From: Planctomycetota bacterium
GTDB lineage: Bacteria > Planctomycetota > Planctomycetia > Pirellulales > Lacipirellulaceae
Direction of reading: 5' to 3'
Assembly (NCBI GenBank): GCA_029259945.1
Contig: JAJDEF010000022.1
Span: 1 to 64,000 of the forward strand
Length of the DNA stretch: 64,000 bases
Shown: piece by piece, positions 18,156-27,394 of the stretch
Layout of the letters: each line of letters begins with the position of its first letter
How positions within the stretch are numbered: position 1 is the first letter of the stretch
Notes under the pieces: generated by a model
What the model was told of the DNA's origin: nothing
The model's database searches: none
Seen by the model: the letters and a program-made list of their open reading frames with translations, nothing else
Position numbers and translations under genes: made by a program

Positions 18156-18572
18156 ATGTCCATCCCGCTGTGGATCCGTCGGCGACTTCAACCTGCCACG
18201 TTCGGCGAACGTGGCGAGCAGCAGGCTGCCCGCTTTCTAAGACGACAGGGCCACAAAATTCTCTTCACTCGCCATCGTCATCGTTTCGGCGAAATCGACA
18301 TCATCGCGGTCGAAGGCAAGACGCTTGTCTTTGTCGAAGTAAAAACCCGACGCAGCGAACAACATGGCCGTCCTGCTGAAGCTGTTGACGCACACCGTCA
18401 ACAACGCCTCACTCGAGCGGCGTTAGCGTTCCTAAAATCGCACGGCTTGCTCGAGTACGCCAGTCGTTTCGATATTATCGATGTGGTCTGGCCAGAGGAA
18501 CAAAAACGACCCCAAATCTGCCACCTTCGCAATGCCTTCCCGGCAGTTGGCCACGGGCAGATGTATAGTTAG
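18156..18572 (+). CDS. yraN: YraN family (UPF0102) nuclease-like protein
   Basis: A 138-residue member of UPF0102, an uncharacterised group with a Holliday-junction-resolvase/restriction-endonuclease fold. The core is present: GERGEQQAARFLRRQG, then RFGEIDIIA and FVEVKTRR, giving the E-D-ExK arrangement of that nuclease fold. The gene often lies by the trmD-rplS or rnhB region, as here, 55 bases after rplS. An in-frame ATG at 18132 would add eight residues; neither start has a clear ribosome site. Confidence 0.85.
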   Translation: MSIPLWIRRRLQPATFGERGEQQAARFLRRQGHKILFTRHRHRFGEIDIIAVEGKTLVFVEVKTRRSEQHGRPAEAVDAHRQQRLTRAALAFLKSHGLLEYASRFDIIDVVWPEEQKRPQICHLRNAFPAVGHGQMYS

Positions 18573-18683
18573 GGCTTGCCGCTAGGCCCACCGTATGGAA
18601 GAGTTCAACATCCAACGGACTTGAGCTACGCACGTGTTTAGCCAGTTGACTAACAATAGAAATGCCTGCTAGCCAGGCTAGAT

Positions 18684-19646
18684 CTAAGAAAATGTGCTGC
18701 CTTGAAAAATTCTCCACTCTCCGTAATCTTCTCTTATCTCTTCGAATTTCATTGCACGCCCATCGGTATCGTAATTGATAGGCGCAAAGAAGCCTTTGGC
18801 TAAAATCGCACCATGCAGCTGAAATTGAAATGTACCGTCAACGAAATACATAGTGTTTGGCGGATCATTCATCCCCGCCCATACGCCATCAGTAAATGAA
18901 ATGCCGTGGTCCTTCCAGACCCGCATTGATGTTAGTAGCCGTAGTTCTATCTCTTCGCCCGGTGCCAGCGAATCTACTTGCAGCGAATGCAGATGGGTTG
19001 GCAATGGAGGGCGCCCCCTGGTTACACTGGCACCAGGGCTGCCAAAGAACCGCATTTCCGTCCTGATTGGCATTAAAGCGACCGTGCGCCCAGCAGGAGC
19101 CCGCTCTTTTCTTCCAATGACTGGTTCGGGCAATTGTATTCTAGCCACGATACTCGTAATGAGAGTATCTGAGCGATTCCTTAGCAGCAGCGATTGCTCT
19201 TTCATATCGCCAAAATCACTAACGCTTACTTTCCCAGGTACTTCTGAAACAGGGTAACCTTGTAAAGTTACAAGCTCGAGTTCTGGCAAACCTGGAACGA
19301 TACCACGTTGGCTGATCCACTCTTCATGCCGCTGCTTCCAATCTCGCATCTCACCTTCAGTGAAGGCAGAATCATCACCGTCAACTTTAGTATGACAATT
19401 GGTACAAAGCCAAATTGCATTACTTATGCTTTTTCTTTCCTCGTCTGATTGCTCCTCGTCATATCGTGGTCCACCTGGTTTAGCTGAATTGATGTGACCA
19501 GCTTCACCTGTGTTCAAAGATTTTTTGGGGCTAGAATGTGGTGCGATCGTCAGGTTTCTGCACGTAGGATTACTACATAGATATGCAGCTCGTTCTGCTA
19601 ATTTGCGTTTTGTAGCTGCGGTGAAATCACCCTCTCTAGCTGCCAT
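18684..19646 (-). CDS. HNH-type zinc protein with unknown C-terminal domain
   Basis: A 320-residue protein. Residues about 20-110 look like an HNH nuclease core: LCSNPTC, then EAGHI with the His-Ile step, then NAIWLCTNCHTKVD, giving two Cys pairs for zinc and the final N/H elements. Residues about 130-320 are beta-rich, with PGKVSVSDFGD and a closing FEEIREDYGEW, and match nothing I recognise. The gene looks more AT-rich than the housekeeping genes around it and is flanked by palindromes, so it may be acquired. A role as a nuclease in defence or in a small mobile island is possible but is inference. No partner gene is adjacent. Confidence 0.65.
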   Translation of the reverse strand: MAAREGDFTAATKRKLAERAAYLCSNPTCRNLTIAPHSSPKKSLNTGEAGHINSAKPGGPRYDEEQSDEERKSISNAIWLCTNCHTKVDGDDSAFTEGEMRDWKQRHEEWISQRGIVPGLPELELVTLQGYPVSEVPGKVSVSDFGDMKEQSLLLRNRSDTLITSIVARIQLPEPVIGRKERAPAGRTVALMPIRTEMRFFGSPGASVTRGRPPLPTHLHSLQVDSLAPGEEIELRLLTSMRVWKDHGISFTDGVWAGMNDPPNTMYFVDGTFQFQLHGAILAKGFFAPINYDTDGRAMKFEEIREDYGEWRIFQGSTFS

Positions 19647-20188
19647 TTTTATCTCTTCTATATCCGACGATAAATTGATATTTCTGAGTTACTCGGACAT
19701 CAAGTCTAGCTAGAGTGTCAGCATTGGTTCAAGACCACAGTTAAAGGAGCAAAAACTGGCTGTAATTAGCGATCTTACACCGACAGTATCGCGAGTGGCA
19801 GCGACAGTCGTTCGGGGTTGAGGTTGCCACCGGGCAAGCTTGTTTCGAACGATTGTCGGTGTGCGTAGCACAAGAGGAAAACACCGGTACTCGTCTCGGT
19901 CGAGCCTCTTGTCGCAAGCGACACTGGCCCGCGTCGAATTCATCGTCCGGCGCAGCTTAGCGTACATTTTTACACGAATCTCGGCGGTAGCCTAAACCGG
20001 CTGAAAGAAAAAATGTGTGGCTGGCGACTGAGGTCACTTGGTCGCGCAAACCAGGGACCAGGTTGGGGTTTGGGGTTCGCCGCCAGCCACAACATAAACG
20101 TAAGGCAGAACGCCACGTCGCGTCAGCTATCCTACGCACCAGGCCTATTAACCGTCTGTGAGATGGGTTACATTGCCGCCAAAATCGC
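19647..20188. repeat. Gene-free 540-base gap with several hairpins
   Basis: I see no convincing gene here. An 8-bp hairpin lies at 19870-19877 / 19905-19912 (ACAAGAGG / CCTCTTGT). An 11-bp perfect inverted repeat lies at 20016-20026 / 20081-20091 (TGTGGCTGGCG / CGCCAGCCACA). The segment at 19775-19877 also repeats CGACAGT and ACACCGACA in both orientations. The pattern fits remnants of REP-like elements beside the HNH gene. Confidence 0.55.
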
Positions 20189-21949
20189 CTATCTGGAGAA
20201 TCTCGCCCACAGCCATTCCAGGCTCAAAAACAGCAAGCAGGGGGCAAATTCGATCCACGCGACCACAAAATAGAAAAAATACTCGCCATCGTAGCGCGTG
20301 CCCAAGAGCGGCGGGTCGGGATAATGAGCAATGAGCCAAAAACGCAAATAGTAAAGCAACGAGCAGCCAGCCATAAGATACCAGGTGCGATATCTGGCAA
20401 ACGGCAGCAGCGGGAGCACCCAGCACCAATACCACGGATTCTGAGTAGGGGAGATCAACCAGAACCAGGCGAGGGTCAACATAGCTGCCCGACACCAAGC
20501 CTGAGGATCATGCCCAGCGGCAGCCCGCCAAGCTAACCAGCAAGCCACCAAACCCAAAAATCCAACGGTGATAACTCGCGCCAAGAGAAACGAAGCGCCC
20601 TTCAAATCTTGGGCAGCATTTTTTGGGCTGGCTCTTTGAGAGGGCAGCTCTGTCACGAAGAGCGACTTCATTTTGCTTGCCAACGAAACAAAATTTGACA
20701 CCACAACGTTCGACCATGCATCGGGCACCACCACAAACCAGGGTTTGGCCTCTGGTGCCACGTCTGCCTGTGGGCGCAAGTTTTCGAGTAGGACCATGAA
20801 GAGGAGATCATTCATTTCCCATTTCTTAAAAAACACAAGCAGGCCTGCCGAGGGCTCTTCGTTTGTCTCGAAATTATCTTGTTGGTTTATCAGTGGTTCT
20901 GCTTCTGCGATCGATGTGTGGTCGAGAACTGTGGGGGCAAACATCGGCGCGAGCAAGATTGCCGTGAGGAGAGTGGTCGCAGAAATCCCAGTCATCGCGG
21001 TAGCCATACCACAACGTCGCCACCAGACAGCAACAAACAGTGGAATGAGAACGACCGGATAGATTTTTGCCCCGATGGCTAAGGCCAATACTCCGCCCGA
21101 CAAAGTGGCCATACCAATGGATTTGCCTTTCAGATGACAACCACAACGGACCAAAAACCAAATGGCGAGCGTCGTGAAAAAAATGGCGATGGAATCGAGA
21201 TGCCCCCCGTTGGCAATTTCTTTCATCATCAAGGGGCACCAGCCGTAAGCGATGCTTAAGCCAACATGGAGGTTCGCTTCGCGCAGCAGGCCAATAACCA
21301 CCAAAAGCGTTGCTAAATCGAATAGCACCAACAGCAACTTCATCGCTACCATACGAACATGCGGCGTTACCCCAGCAGGGGTTACTAGCGCTGCCCCGGC
21401 AAAAACTGCTTGGCTGACCGGCGGGTAGGGCGAAGACAAATTGCCGTAGTGGATCTTCTGGAGACTCGCAGTCAACGACTCGCTACGAGCTTGCAGCGCC
21501 ACCAATTTCCGAAAGTCCTCGCTTTGAGATTCCAGCGGTTCTTGGATCACTTCTCGCACCTGCTCAGGCGAGTAGCGATAGGGACTTATCCCTTCTGCCA
21601 AGACCGCGCCGTCCCAGATGTAGCGGTAGATATCAATTTCGTGCATCGGCACCGAAGGCAACAAAATCGCACGAAAGAGGCAAGCACCGCCCACGATTCC
21701 ACAAAGTAGCTTCTTCGTGGGTTTCAAACGAACCGCAAGCCACAGGGCTGCCCCGTAGCAGAAGAACTCCAGAGCAAAAATCGACAGCATCCAGACCGTC
21801 GGTTTTTCAATATCCGAAATTCCACTGGCGAATTGTCGACTCAGCCACAAAAGTGCAGCGTATCCACAGGCACTAATCAGACCAAGCACGAAAAGACTGC
21901 GAGCCGAATTACAAGTCTCGGTGGAAACCTCCGATTCGTCCGCCATCAC
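20189..21949 (-). CDS. GT-C type integral membrane glycosyltransferase
   Basis: A 586-residue protein with roughly a dozen hydrophobic segments. Between the first membrane segments it has the motif HEIDIYRYIWDG followed by SPYRYSP, which is characteristic of polyprenol-phosphate-dependent mannosyltransferase-like (GT87/GT-C) proteins. It would transfer a lipid-linked sugar on the outer face of the cytoplasmic membrane. The ATG overlaps the stop of the upstream GT2 gene by 4 bases, so the two are probably one operon: the GT2 protein makes the polyprenol-linked sugar and this one uses it. The acceptor is unknown. Confidence 0.7.
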   Translation of the reverse strand: MMADESEVSTETCNSARSLFVLGLISACGYAALLWLSRQFASGISDIEKPTVWMLSIFALEFFCYGAALWLAVRLKPTKKLLCGIVGGACLFRAILLPSVPMHEIDIYRYIWDGAVLAEGISPYRYSPEQVREVIQEPLESQSEDFRKLVALQARSESLTASLQKIHYGNLSSPYPPVSQAVFAGAALVTPAGVTPHVRMVAMKLLLVLFDLATLLVVIGLLREANLHVGLSIAYGWCPLMMKEIANGGHLDSIAIFFTTLAIWFLVRCGCHLKGKSIGMATLSGGVLALAIGAKIYPVVLIPLFVAVWWRRCGMATAMTGISATTLLTAILLAPMFAPTVLDHTSIAEAEPLINQQDNFETNEEPSAGLLVFFKKWEMNDLLFMVLLENLRPQADVAPEAKPWFVVVPDAWSNVVVSNFVSLASKMKSLFVTELPSQRASPKNAAQDLKGASFLLARVITVGFLGLVACWLAWRAAAGHDPQAWCRAAMLTLAWFWLISPTQNPWYWCWVLPLLPFARYRTWYLMAGCSLLYYLRFWLIAHYPDPPLLGTRYDGEYFFYFVVAWIEFAPCLLFLSLEWLWARFSR

Positions 21950-22701
21950 TTCGCCTCATCGGCTTGGCTAGATGATGGGCAGGAACGGTAAGATGTCCGC
22001 CAGAAACCATATCTTGCAATCGTGGTCAGAATCTTGGTACCCGCCAAGATCGTCCCGCGAAGGGTACCGCTGATTTTGCTCTTCCCAACACGCTTGCGAT
22101 ATCTGACCGGCAACTCCAGGGTGCGTAAACCGGCCTGGGTCGCTTTGATTTGCATTTCAATCGTCCAACCAAAATTCGTATCGACCATCCCTAGGCGACA
22201 CAGTTGCGGATAGGCGATCGCGCGGAATGGCCCCAGGTCGGTGTAATTCGCACCGAATAACCTGCGCATCAGCCAACAGGCCAAATGATTTCCGTAGAGA
22301 CTTTGCGGAGGCATGGCCCCCTGCTCGCGATCCCCTAAAATTCGCGAACCCAAAACGAAATCGGCTTGGTCGGCAAAAATTGGCGCGGTCAACTCCGGTA
22401 ATTGGTCTGGGTAATCGCTGTAATCTGCGTCGAGAAACACAATCACGCTGGGGTCGAGCTCACCACGGGTCACTTGCTCTTCGATCTTTGCCAAACCAGC
22501 TAAGCATGCCGAGCCGTAACCACGCCGAGGCTCCACCACGACTGTCGCCCCCCCAGCTTGAGCTACCTCTGCTGTTTGGTCGGTTGAAGCGTTGTCGACA
22601 ACGATCACTGCTCCGACGTCTGGCAGATCGCGCAGCACCAAGGGCAACGCCTCTTGCTCGTTAAAGGCGGGAATCACTACGACGACTTCAGACAGCGGCA
22701 T
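21946..22701 (-). CDS. Family 2 glycosyltransferase (polyprenol-phosphate sugar synthase type)
   Basis: A 251-residue GT-A fold enzyme. The start VVVVIPAFNEQEALP is typical of GT2, DNASTDQT follows, and the metal-binding motif is DADYSD. The region FGANYTDLGPFRAI and the C-terminal YRKRVGKSKISGT match the dolichol/polyprenol-phosphate mannosyl or glucosyl transferase type. It lacks the C-terminal membrane helices of longer relatives. It lies upstream of and overlaps the GT-C gene. Confidence 0.8.
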   Translation of the reverse strand: MPLSEVVVVIPAFNEQEALPLVLRDLPDVGAVIVVDNASTDQTAEVAQAGGATVVVEPRRGYGSACLAGLAKIEEQVTRGELDPSVIVFLDADYSDYPDQLPELTAPIFADQADFVLGSRILGDREQGAMPPQSLYGNHLACWLMRRLFGANYTDLGPFRAIAYPQLCRLGMVDTNFGWTIEMQIKATQAGLRTLELPVRYRKRVGKSKISGTLRGTILAGTKILTTIARYGFWRTSYRSCPSSSQADEAK

Positions 22702-22801
22702 CAGAGGTACTTTGAGATTCAGGGAAACGAACTGGTTCTCTCACAGCGTACTAACGATCTCACTGCAAGGCAAACTCAACCCCCTCAATCACGGGAAAGC
22801 C

Positions 22802-23041
22802 TTATCTTGAGCCACTCCCGCCACCTGTGAATCCGCCCCCGCTAGCTGGAGTGCTAGGGACGTAACCGCCCGTCTGGCCAGATTGATAGGGTACCGGCGC
22901 ATAGGTCGTGCTCGGCGCGGCACACGAACCTCCACAGCACCCGCTACTGCAGCCTCCACCGCCACGATAGGGCATCTGGCAGCCACTGAACGTCGAAGCC
23001 GCCAGAGCGGCTACCATCAAAAAGCAAAATTTCTGCACCAT
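22802..23041 (-). CDS. Small Gly/Cys-rich lipoprotein
   Basis: The start at 23041 gives 79 residues and has an AAGGGAAC site 8 bases upstream. A signal peptide ends in the lipobox FSGC. The mature protein is Gly/Ser-rich with a short Cys cluster (GGGGCSSGCCGGSC) and then a Pro/Thr/Tyr linker, as in small surface lipoproteins. No family is recognised. It lies between the DUF547 gene and the glycosyltransferase pair on the same strand. Confidence 0.6.
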   Translation of the reverse strand: MVQKFCFLMVAALAASTFSGCQMPYRGGGGCSSGCCGGSCAAPSTTYAPVPYQSGQTGGYVPSTPASGGGFTGGGSGSR

Positions 23042-23161
23042 CGCTAAAGTTCCCTTCCGACTGTTCCATACGCAATCTACCCAAGACTTGGGAAGATCTT
23101 TCATTTGGCTAACATCGTCCTGCGGTCGGCAGTCACTTTGTGAGGTATCTCACTTGCCGGA

Positions 23162-23995
23162 CTAACGTCGACGAGACTGGTCGTTGAGGCCCCAGTCGTA
23201 ATCCTGATAACTGACACTGGCCTGACCGTCCGCTGCCAATGCTTGCGCGCCTTCATCAGGCAAGAACGGAGCGATACGACGCATTTGGGCTGCCTGATCG
23301 GCACCGAAATCTTCAGCAAACCATTGAAGAATGGGAGACACCGCAATACGTCGACGGGCCGCGTCGTAAGAGAATTTTGACCGGTCTGCGAAGAATCGCT
23401 TTGAATTGAAGGTAAGCTGGGCATCCATTTTATCGGTCACATACGCATTGTTAAGAAGTGGCGGACAGCCAATCGAAGCGCAGACAATGGCAAAGTGAAC
23501 CCGGGGGTCGCCCATCTTACGTAGCACCTCATGCTCCATTTGATTCAACGAATACGTACGACCGCCGACCGGCAAAAGAAGATCGTCCCAAATGTTGTAG
23601 CCAAAAAACTTCGCGGTGTGATTGCGAATGCTAGTGGTAGGATACTCTCGCAAGATGCCTTTGACGGTGACCGCATTGTAGGCATTGATCCAAAACGCAA
23701 ACTGGCTCTCGCGCGAGGAGCTTTTGCCGGGATCTGCTTGCGAAAGATGCGACAGATATTGATCGAGCGCTGCTTGGTCTTGCCGCGATTTCTGCCATGC
23801 TTGATAGTTGACGAACCCGACCGAGTCGCAGTACTTCTGAAGCAACGCATCCCACGAGCTGTGATCGATTTGCTCGAACGAAATTCGTTGATTCGCTGGC
23901 GCAGCTCGACCGAGTGTCGCTGCTCCGCCTGCCCATGCGCTGGAGGCGTGGATTGAAAATATCAAAATGGCAACTAAAAGAATGTGTCTCATCAA
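23162..23995 (-). CDS. Secreted DUF547 protein
   Basis: A 277-residue exported protein. A signal peptide ends near residue 22 (SAWA). The DUF547 motifs are FWINAYNAVTVKGIL and HFAIVCASIGCPPL, with NIWDD between them. The family has no established biochemical function; its conserved Cys and His suggest a papain-like or transferase-type fold, which is only inference. An AAGGGA site precedes the ATG at 23995. Confidence 0.8.
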   Translation of the reverse strand: MMRHILLVAILIFSIHASSAWAGGAATLGRAAPANQRISFEQIDHSSWDALLQKYCDSVGFVNYQAWQKSRQDQAALDQYLSHLSQADPGKSSSRESQFAFWINAYNAVTVKGILREYPTTSIRNHTAKFFGYNIWDDLLLPVGGRTYSLNQMEHEVLRKMGDPRVHFAIVCASIGCPPLLNNAYVTDKMDAQLTFNSKRFFADRSKFSYDAARRRIAVSPILQWFAEDFGADQAAQMRRIAPFLPDEGAQALAADGQASVSYQDYDWGLNDQSRRR

Positions 23996-24157
23996 AAATT
24001 CCCTTAAAAACGGTTTATAGCAAAGTCTTATTCCCCTTCAAAACGGCAAGGAATTGTACCATTACGGCAAAAATTGTCTGTGGGATCGATTACTTCTGCA
24101 ATAAATCATGATTCGCCCTGACGGACAAATCAGTCGGCGCTTGCTATCATTGGCCCG

Positions 24158-24991
24158 ATGGGCGACACCAAAAAAATACGCTATGCATTGATCACCGGCG
24201 CCGGGAGCGGATTGGGCCATCAGTTTTGCCTTCAGCTAGCAGCTAAACATTGGCATGTAGTTGCTGCTGATATCAACGCAGCCGCTGCAAAGCAAACGGT
24301 GGCCGAGCTGAGTGCGAAAGGCAGCAGTGGCCAAGCCGAACAACTCGACGTGGCAGACTTGCAATCGTGGATCGACCTCCGCAATCGCTTGCAAGACTGC
24401 CTACCGCGTATCGATTTGCTCATCAACAACGCCGGCATCTGCTCTTCAGGTGAATTAGGGTGCACGTCACTGGACAGCTTCAAACGCACGGTAGATGTCA
24501 ACCTTTACGGTGTAATCCATGGTTGCCATACGATGATCCCCTGGCTCAAAGAAACTTCACCCGGCGGACATATCGTAAACATCGCCTCGATCTTCGGTGT
24601 GATCTCCCCTCCAGCGATGGGTGCTTACAATCTCTCGAAAGCAGGCGTGATCGCGCTATCCGAAACATTGGTTGGCGAGCTGTTACCACATGAGATTGGA
24701 GTGACGGTAGTGATGCCCGGTTTTTTCGCAACAGGTCTCCTGGACAGTGCCCATTTCGAAACGAAAGCCGATCAAAAACTGGCAAAAGAATACATGCAAA
24801 ACGCAACCATCACAGCGAAAGATGTAGTGGATCAAACCTTGATGGCCATCGAGAACAGAAAACTGTACGTTGTCTTAGGCAGCAAAGCCAAATGGTATTG
24901 GCGTTTCAAACGCCTGCTGCCACAGCAACTTGTCCGCACCATCGCTCTACGCTACCTAAGAAAATTGCAAGAACGTAAGCAGATCAATTGA
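24158..24991 (+). CDS. Short-chain dehydrogenase/reductase
   Basis: A 277-residue classical SDR. The cofactor motif is TGAGSGLG (13-20). Asp38 after the second strand favours NAD(H). NNAG is at 90-93, and the catalytic residues are Ser144, Tyr157 and Lys161 (YNLSK). The C-terminal basic helix (KWYWRFKRLLP) resembles membrane-associated SDRs acting on lipids or retinoid-like substrates. Substrate not determined. It precedes miaE by 25 bases on the same strand. Confidence 0.85.
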   Translation: MGDTKKIRYALITGAGSGLGHQFCLQLAAKHWHVVAADINAAAAKQTVAELSAKGSSGQAEQLDVADLQSWIDLRNRLQDCLPRIDLLINNAGICSSGELGCTSLDSFKRTVDVNLYGVIHGCHTMIPWLKETSPGGHIVNIASIFGVISPPAMGAYNLSKAGVIALSETLVGELLPHEIGVTVVMPGFFATGLLDSAHFETKADQKLAKEYMQNATITAKDVVDQTLMAIENRKLYVVLGSKAKWYWRFKRLLPQQLVRTIALRYLRKLQERKQIN

Positions 24992-25016
24992 TAATCGACT
25001 AACAACTGGACTCCCC

Positions 25017-25592
25017 ATGCTTCACCTTAAAGCTCTCACCGATGCTCGCTGGTTTGCTCAGGTCGACGAGCATTTGGACGAGATACTGATCGACCATGCC
25101 CACTGCGAGAAAAAGGCGGCGGGCACAGCGATGAATCTTATCTTCCACTATGTCGAAAATATCGAACTCTGCCGCGAGATGACCGAAATCGTCAACGAAG
25201 AACTCGAACACTTTCACATGGTCATCGAACTCCTCGAGCGACGAGGCATTCCCTTCCGGCGAATGAAGCCGAGCCAGTATGGCAGCAAGCTACACGAGCT
25301 TGTACGAAAGTCTGAACCCGAGAAGGCTGTCGATCGGCTCTTGGTCGCAGGGTTGATCGAGGCTCGAAGCTGCGAACGATTCCAAGCATTGGCCTCGCAC
25401 GTAGACGACCCCGAATTGGCCGAGTTCTATCACAGCCTCTTCGAATCGGAGGCTCGCCACCATTCGACTTACACGCGGCTGGCAGGGCATTTTGCTTCCG
25501 AAGAGGTGGTCGAGCAGAGGCTTGAAGAGCTTTACGAAGCCGAGGCGGCAATCATCTCGGTGGGCGAACCCATGGCAAGAATGCACAGCTAG
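25017..25592 (+). CDS. miaE: tRNA-(ms2io6A)-hydroxylase-like di-iron protein MiaE
   Basis: A 191-residue ferritin-like protein. The motif DHAHCEKKAAGTAMN near residue 26 and the metal-binding EELEHFH at 61-67, with a second ExxH set in SEARHHSTY, match MiaE, which hydroxylates the isopentenyl group of ms2i6A37 in tRNA. Length is close to that of the family. miaA and miaB are not in the window. Confidence 0.88.
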   Translation: MLHLKALTDARWFAQVDEHLDEILIDHAHCEKKAAGTAMNLIFHYVENIELCREMTEIVNEELEHFHMVIELLERRGIPFRRMKPSQYGSKLHELVRKSEPEKAVDRLLVAGLIEARSCERFQALASHVDDPELAEFYHSLFESEARHHSTYTRLAGHFASEEVVEQRLEELYEAEAAIISVGEPMARMHS

Positions 25593-25621
25593 GGCCTCGA
25601 CCCATAACCTCAGTCAATGCC

Positions 25622-25684
25622 TTAGCCGCTTTGGCGCTAGCCACGGTTGCTCGGAAAAACCGTGGCTAGCGCCAAAACGGCTAA
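25622..25684. repeat. 27-bp-arm hairpin (GGCGCTAGCCACGG family, copy 1)
   Basis: Arms 25622-25648 and 25658-25684 are complementary over 27 bp with one mismatch, around a 9-base loop. Each arm carries the core GGCGCTAGCCACGGTT or its complement. It lies 29 bases past the miaE stop and may end that transcript. A half copy lies at 45571. Confidence 0.9.
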
Positions 25685-25796
25685 TCCTAAAAATAAGCGG
25701 CGCCAAAGCACTGGGGCATTCCGTAGCCCCGTTTTCTAGGCTACAATCGGGGGTTTGCCAACAGTCGTCTTTCCTAAACATAGTGGACAACAATCG

Positions 25797-26858
25797 ATGA
25801 AGCTCGCAGTTATTGGCGGTGATGGAACAGGTCCCGAAGTAGTAGCCGAGGGAGTAAAAGTACTCGAATCGGTCGCTAAGATCGAAGATTTTACCTATGA
25901 GCTTACCCACCTCGACTGGGGGGGTGATCGATACCTCAAAACGGGCGAGGCTCTTCCCGAAGATGGCGTTGAACAACTAAAAAAATTCGACGCCATCCTT
26001 CTCGGTGCCGTCGGGCACCCCGACGTTGCCCCCGGCATTCTCGAGCGTAAGTTGTTGCTCGACCTTCGCTTCGGGCTCGACCAATACATCAATCTCCGAC
26101 CAGTAAAGCTGTTTCCCGGCGTTGAGACTCCTCTGAAGGGCAAGGGCCCCGAGGATATCGACTTTGTCGTGGTACGGGAAAACACCGAAGACCTCTACTG
26201 TGGTGCGGGGGGCTTCATGCACAAAGGCACTCCCAACGAAGTAGCCACCCAAACCGCGATTTATACCCGCAAAGGCTGCGAACGCTGCATTCGATACGCC
26301 TTCGAGTACACCCAGAAACGCAACAATCCCAAAGGCAAACGGCTGACGCTCGTCGCCAAGACGAATGTCCTTACCACGGGACACGACCTCTGGTGGCGGA
26401 CCTTTCAGGAAGTCGCAGCCGACTATCCTGACGTCGAGACCGATTACAACCACGTCGACGCCTGCTGCATGTGGATCGTCAAAAACCCGGAATACTACGA
26501 TGTGATCGTCACCACAAACATGTTTGGCGATATCATCACCGACCTTTCTGGCATCATCCAAGGTGGCATGGGCGTGGCTGCTGGCGGCAACATCAACCCC
26601 GATCCGGGGGGGGTCAGCATGTTCGAACCCATGGGCGGCAGTGCCCCCAAGTATACCGGCACCGGCAAGATCAATCCGATCGCAACGATCAATGCCGTGG
26701 GAATGCTACTTGAGCAAGTAGGACAATCAGCGGCGGCCCAGCGGGTGATGAGCGCTATCATGCATGTCACCGCGACGAAGATGAAAAGCCAAAATGCCGG
26801 GAAAATGGGATACACCACCAGCGAGGTGGGCGACCTTATTCTCGATGCTTTGGCCTAA
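25797..26858 (+). CDS. Isopropylmalate/isocitrate dehydrogenase family enzyme
   Basis: A 353-residue beta-decarboxylating dehydrogenase. Visible are GDGTGPEVVAEG at the N-terminus, LRFGLDQYINLRPVKLF (the substrate-binding arginines), RENTEDLYCG, and the metal site DIITDLSG with GGSAP following. In planctomycetes such genes are usually annotated leuB (3-isopropylmalate dehydrogenase). RENTEDLY differs from the RELTGG of classical LeuB, so tartrate or isocitrate dehydrogenase activity cannot be excluded. The ATG at 25797 begins the family core directly. A hairpin with a T-run follows the gene. Confidence 0.85.
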   Translation: MKLAVIGGDGTGPEVVAEGVKVLESVAKIEDFTYELTHLDWGGDRYLKTGEALPEDGVEQLKKFDAILLGAVGHPDVAPGILERKLLLDLRFGLDQYINLRPVKLFPGVETPLKGKGPEDIDFVVVRENTEDLYCGAGGFMHKGTPNEVATQTAIYTRKGCERCIRYAFEYTQKRNNPKGKRLTLVAKTNVLTTGHDLWWRTFQEVAADYPDVETDYNHVDACCMWIVKNPEYYDVIVTTNMFGDIITDLSGIIQGGMGVAAGGNINPDPGGVSMFEPMGGSAPKYTGTGKINPIATINAVGMLLEQVGQSAAAQRVMSAIMHVTATKMKSQNAGKMGYTTSEVGDLILDALA

Positions 26859-26877
26859 TCCTCTCCGATCGATAAAT

Positions 26878-26906
26878 ACATCCCCCCATTAAGGGGTGTT
26901 TTCTTG
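26878..26906 (+). terminator. Probable intrinsic terminator after the dehydrogenase gene
   Basis: ACATCCCC pairs with GGGGTGT, leaving one bulged base, and is followed by TTTTCTTG. It lies 20 bases past the stop. Confidence 0.5.
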
Positions 26907-27098
26907 TCAATCAATAGTGTTCCACCGTAAACAGCAGCCATATAATTTTCGAGGGCGATAAACACCGCGGGCAGCTCAGAGTAATCTGCGAGTGAAAAAA
27001 TTCTCCATCTTTGTTTACGTAGTCCTACTCAAATAATGCCCGTGTGTGTATCATGGGGCTTTTCTACTATATGTTCTATTGTGTTTGGGGAGCAAAAA

Positions 27099-27362
27099 AT
27101 GAAACCTTACCTAACCCCCCGGCAGCGGGAAGTTGTCCGTCTGGTGAGCCTTGGCTGCACCAACGACGAGTCGGCTGCAATCCTCGGCCTATCGCCTGCC
27201 ACTGTTGACAATCACAAGACGCGCGCCATGCGAGCCCTCGGCACCGACAAAGCCGTCCTCGTAACTCGCCTTGCGCTCAAGTTCCGCATCACCTCGATGA
27301 AGGATCAATTGACACGTACCGAAAAGCGCAAAAGTGGCCGTAAGGGTGATGGCTGGAACTAG
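27099..27362 (+). CDS. Orphan LuxR-type DNA-binding protein
   Basis: An 87-residue protein that is almost only a GerE/LuxR helix-turn-helix domain. LTPRQREVVRLVSLGCTNDESAAILGLS is followed by the recognition helix SPATVDNHKTRAMRALG. There is no receiver, autoinducer-binding or other sensory domain. The ATG at 27099 follows GGGGAGC. Single-domain LuxR proteins of this type may act as constitutive regulators or bind through another protein. A 240-base gap upstream holds the terminator and an AT-rich stretch that may carry the promoter. Confidence 0.8.
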   Translation: MKPYLTPRQREVVRLVSLGCTNDESAAILGLSPATVDNHKTRAMRALGTDKAVLVTRLALKFRITSMKDQLTRTEKRKSGRKGDGWN

Positions 27363-27394
27363 AGCGCGTCTCCGTAGCGTATTTCGCGAAACTC

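Noticed and set aside
19710-19967. A possible 85-residue protein in the gap after the HNH gene
   Set aside because: It is Arg/Thr-rich, has no ribosome site, and overlaps the hairpins. Noncoding DNA is more likely.
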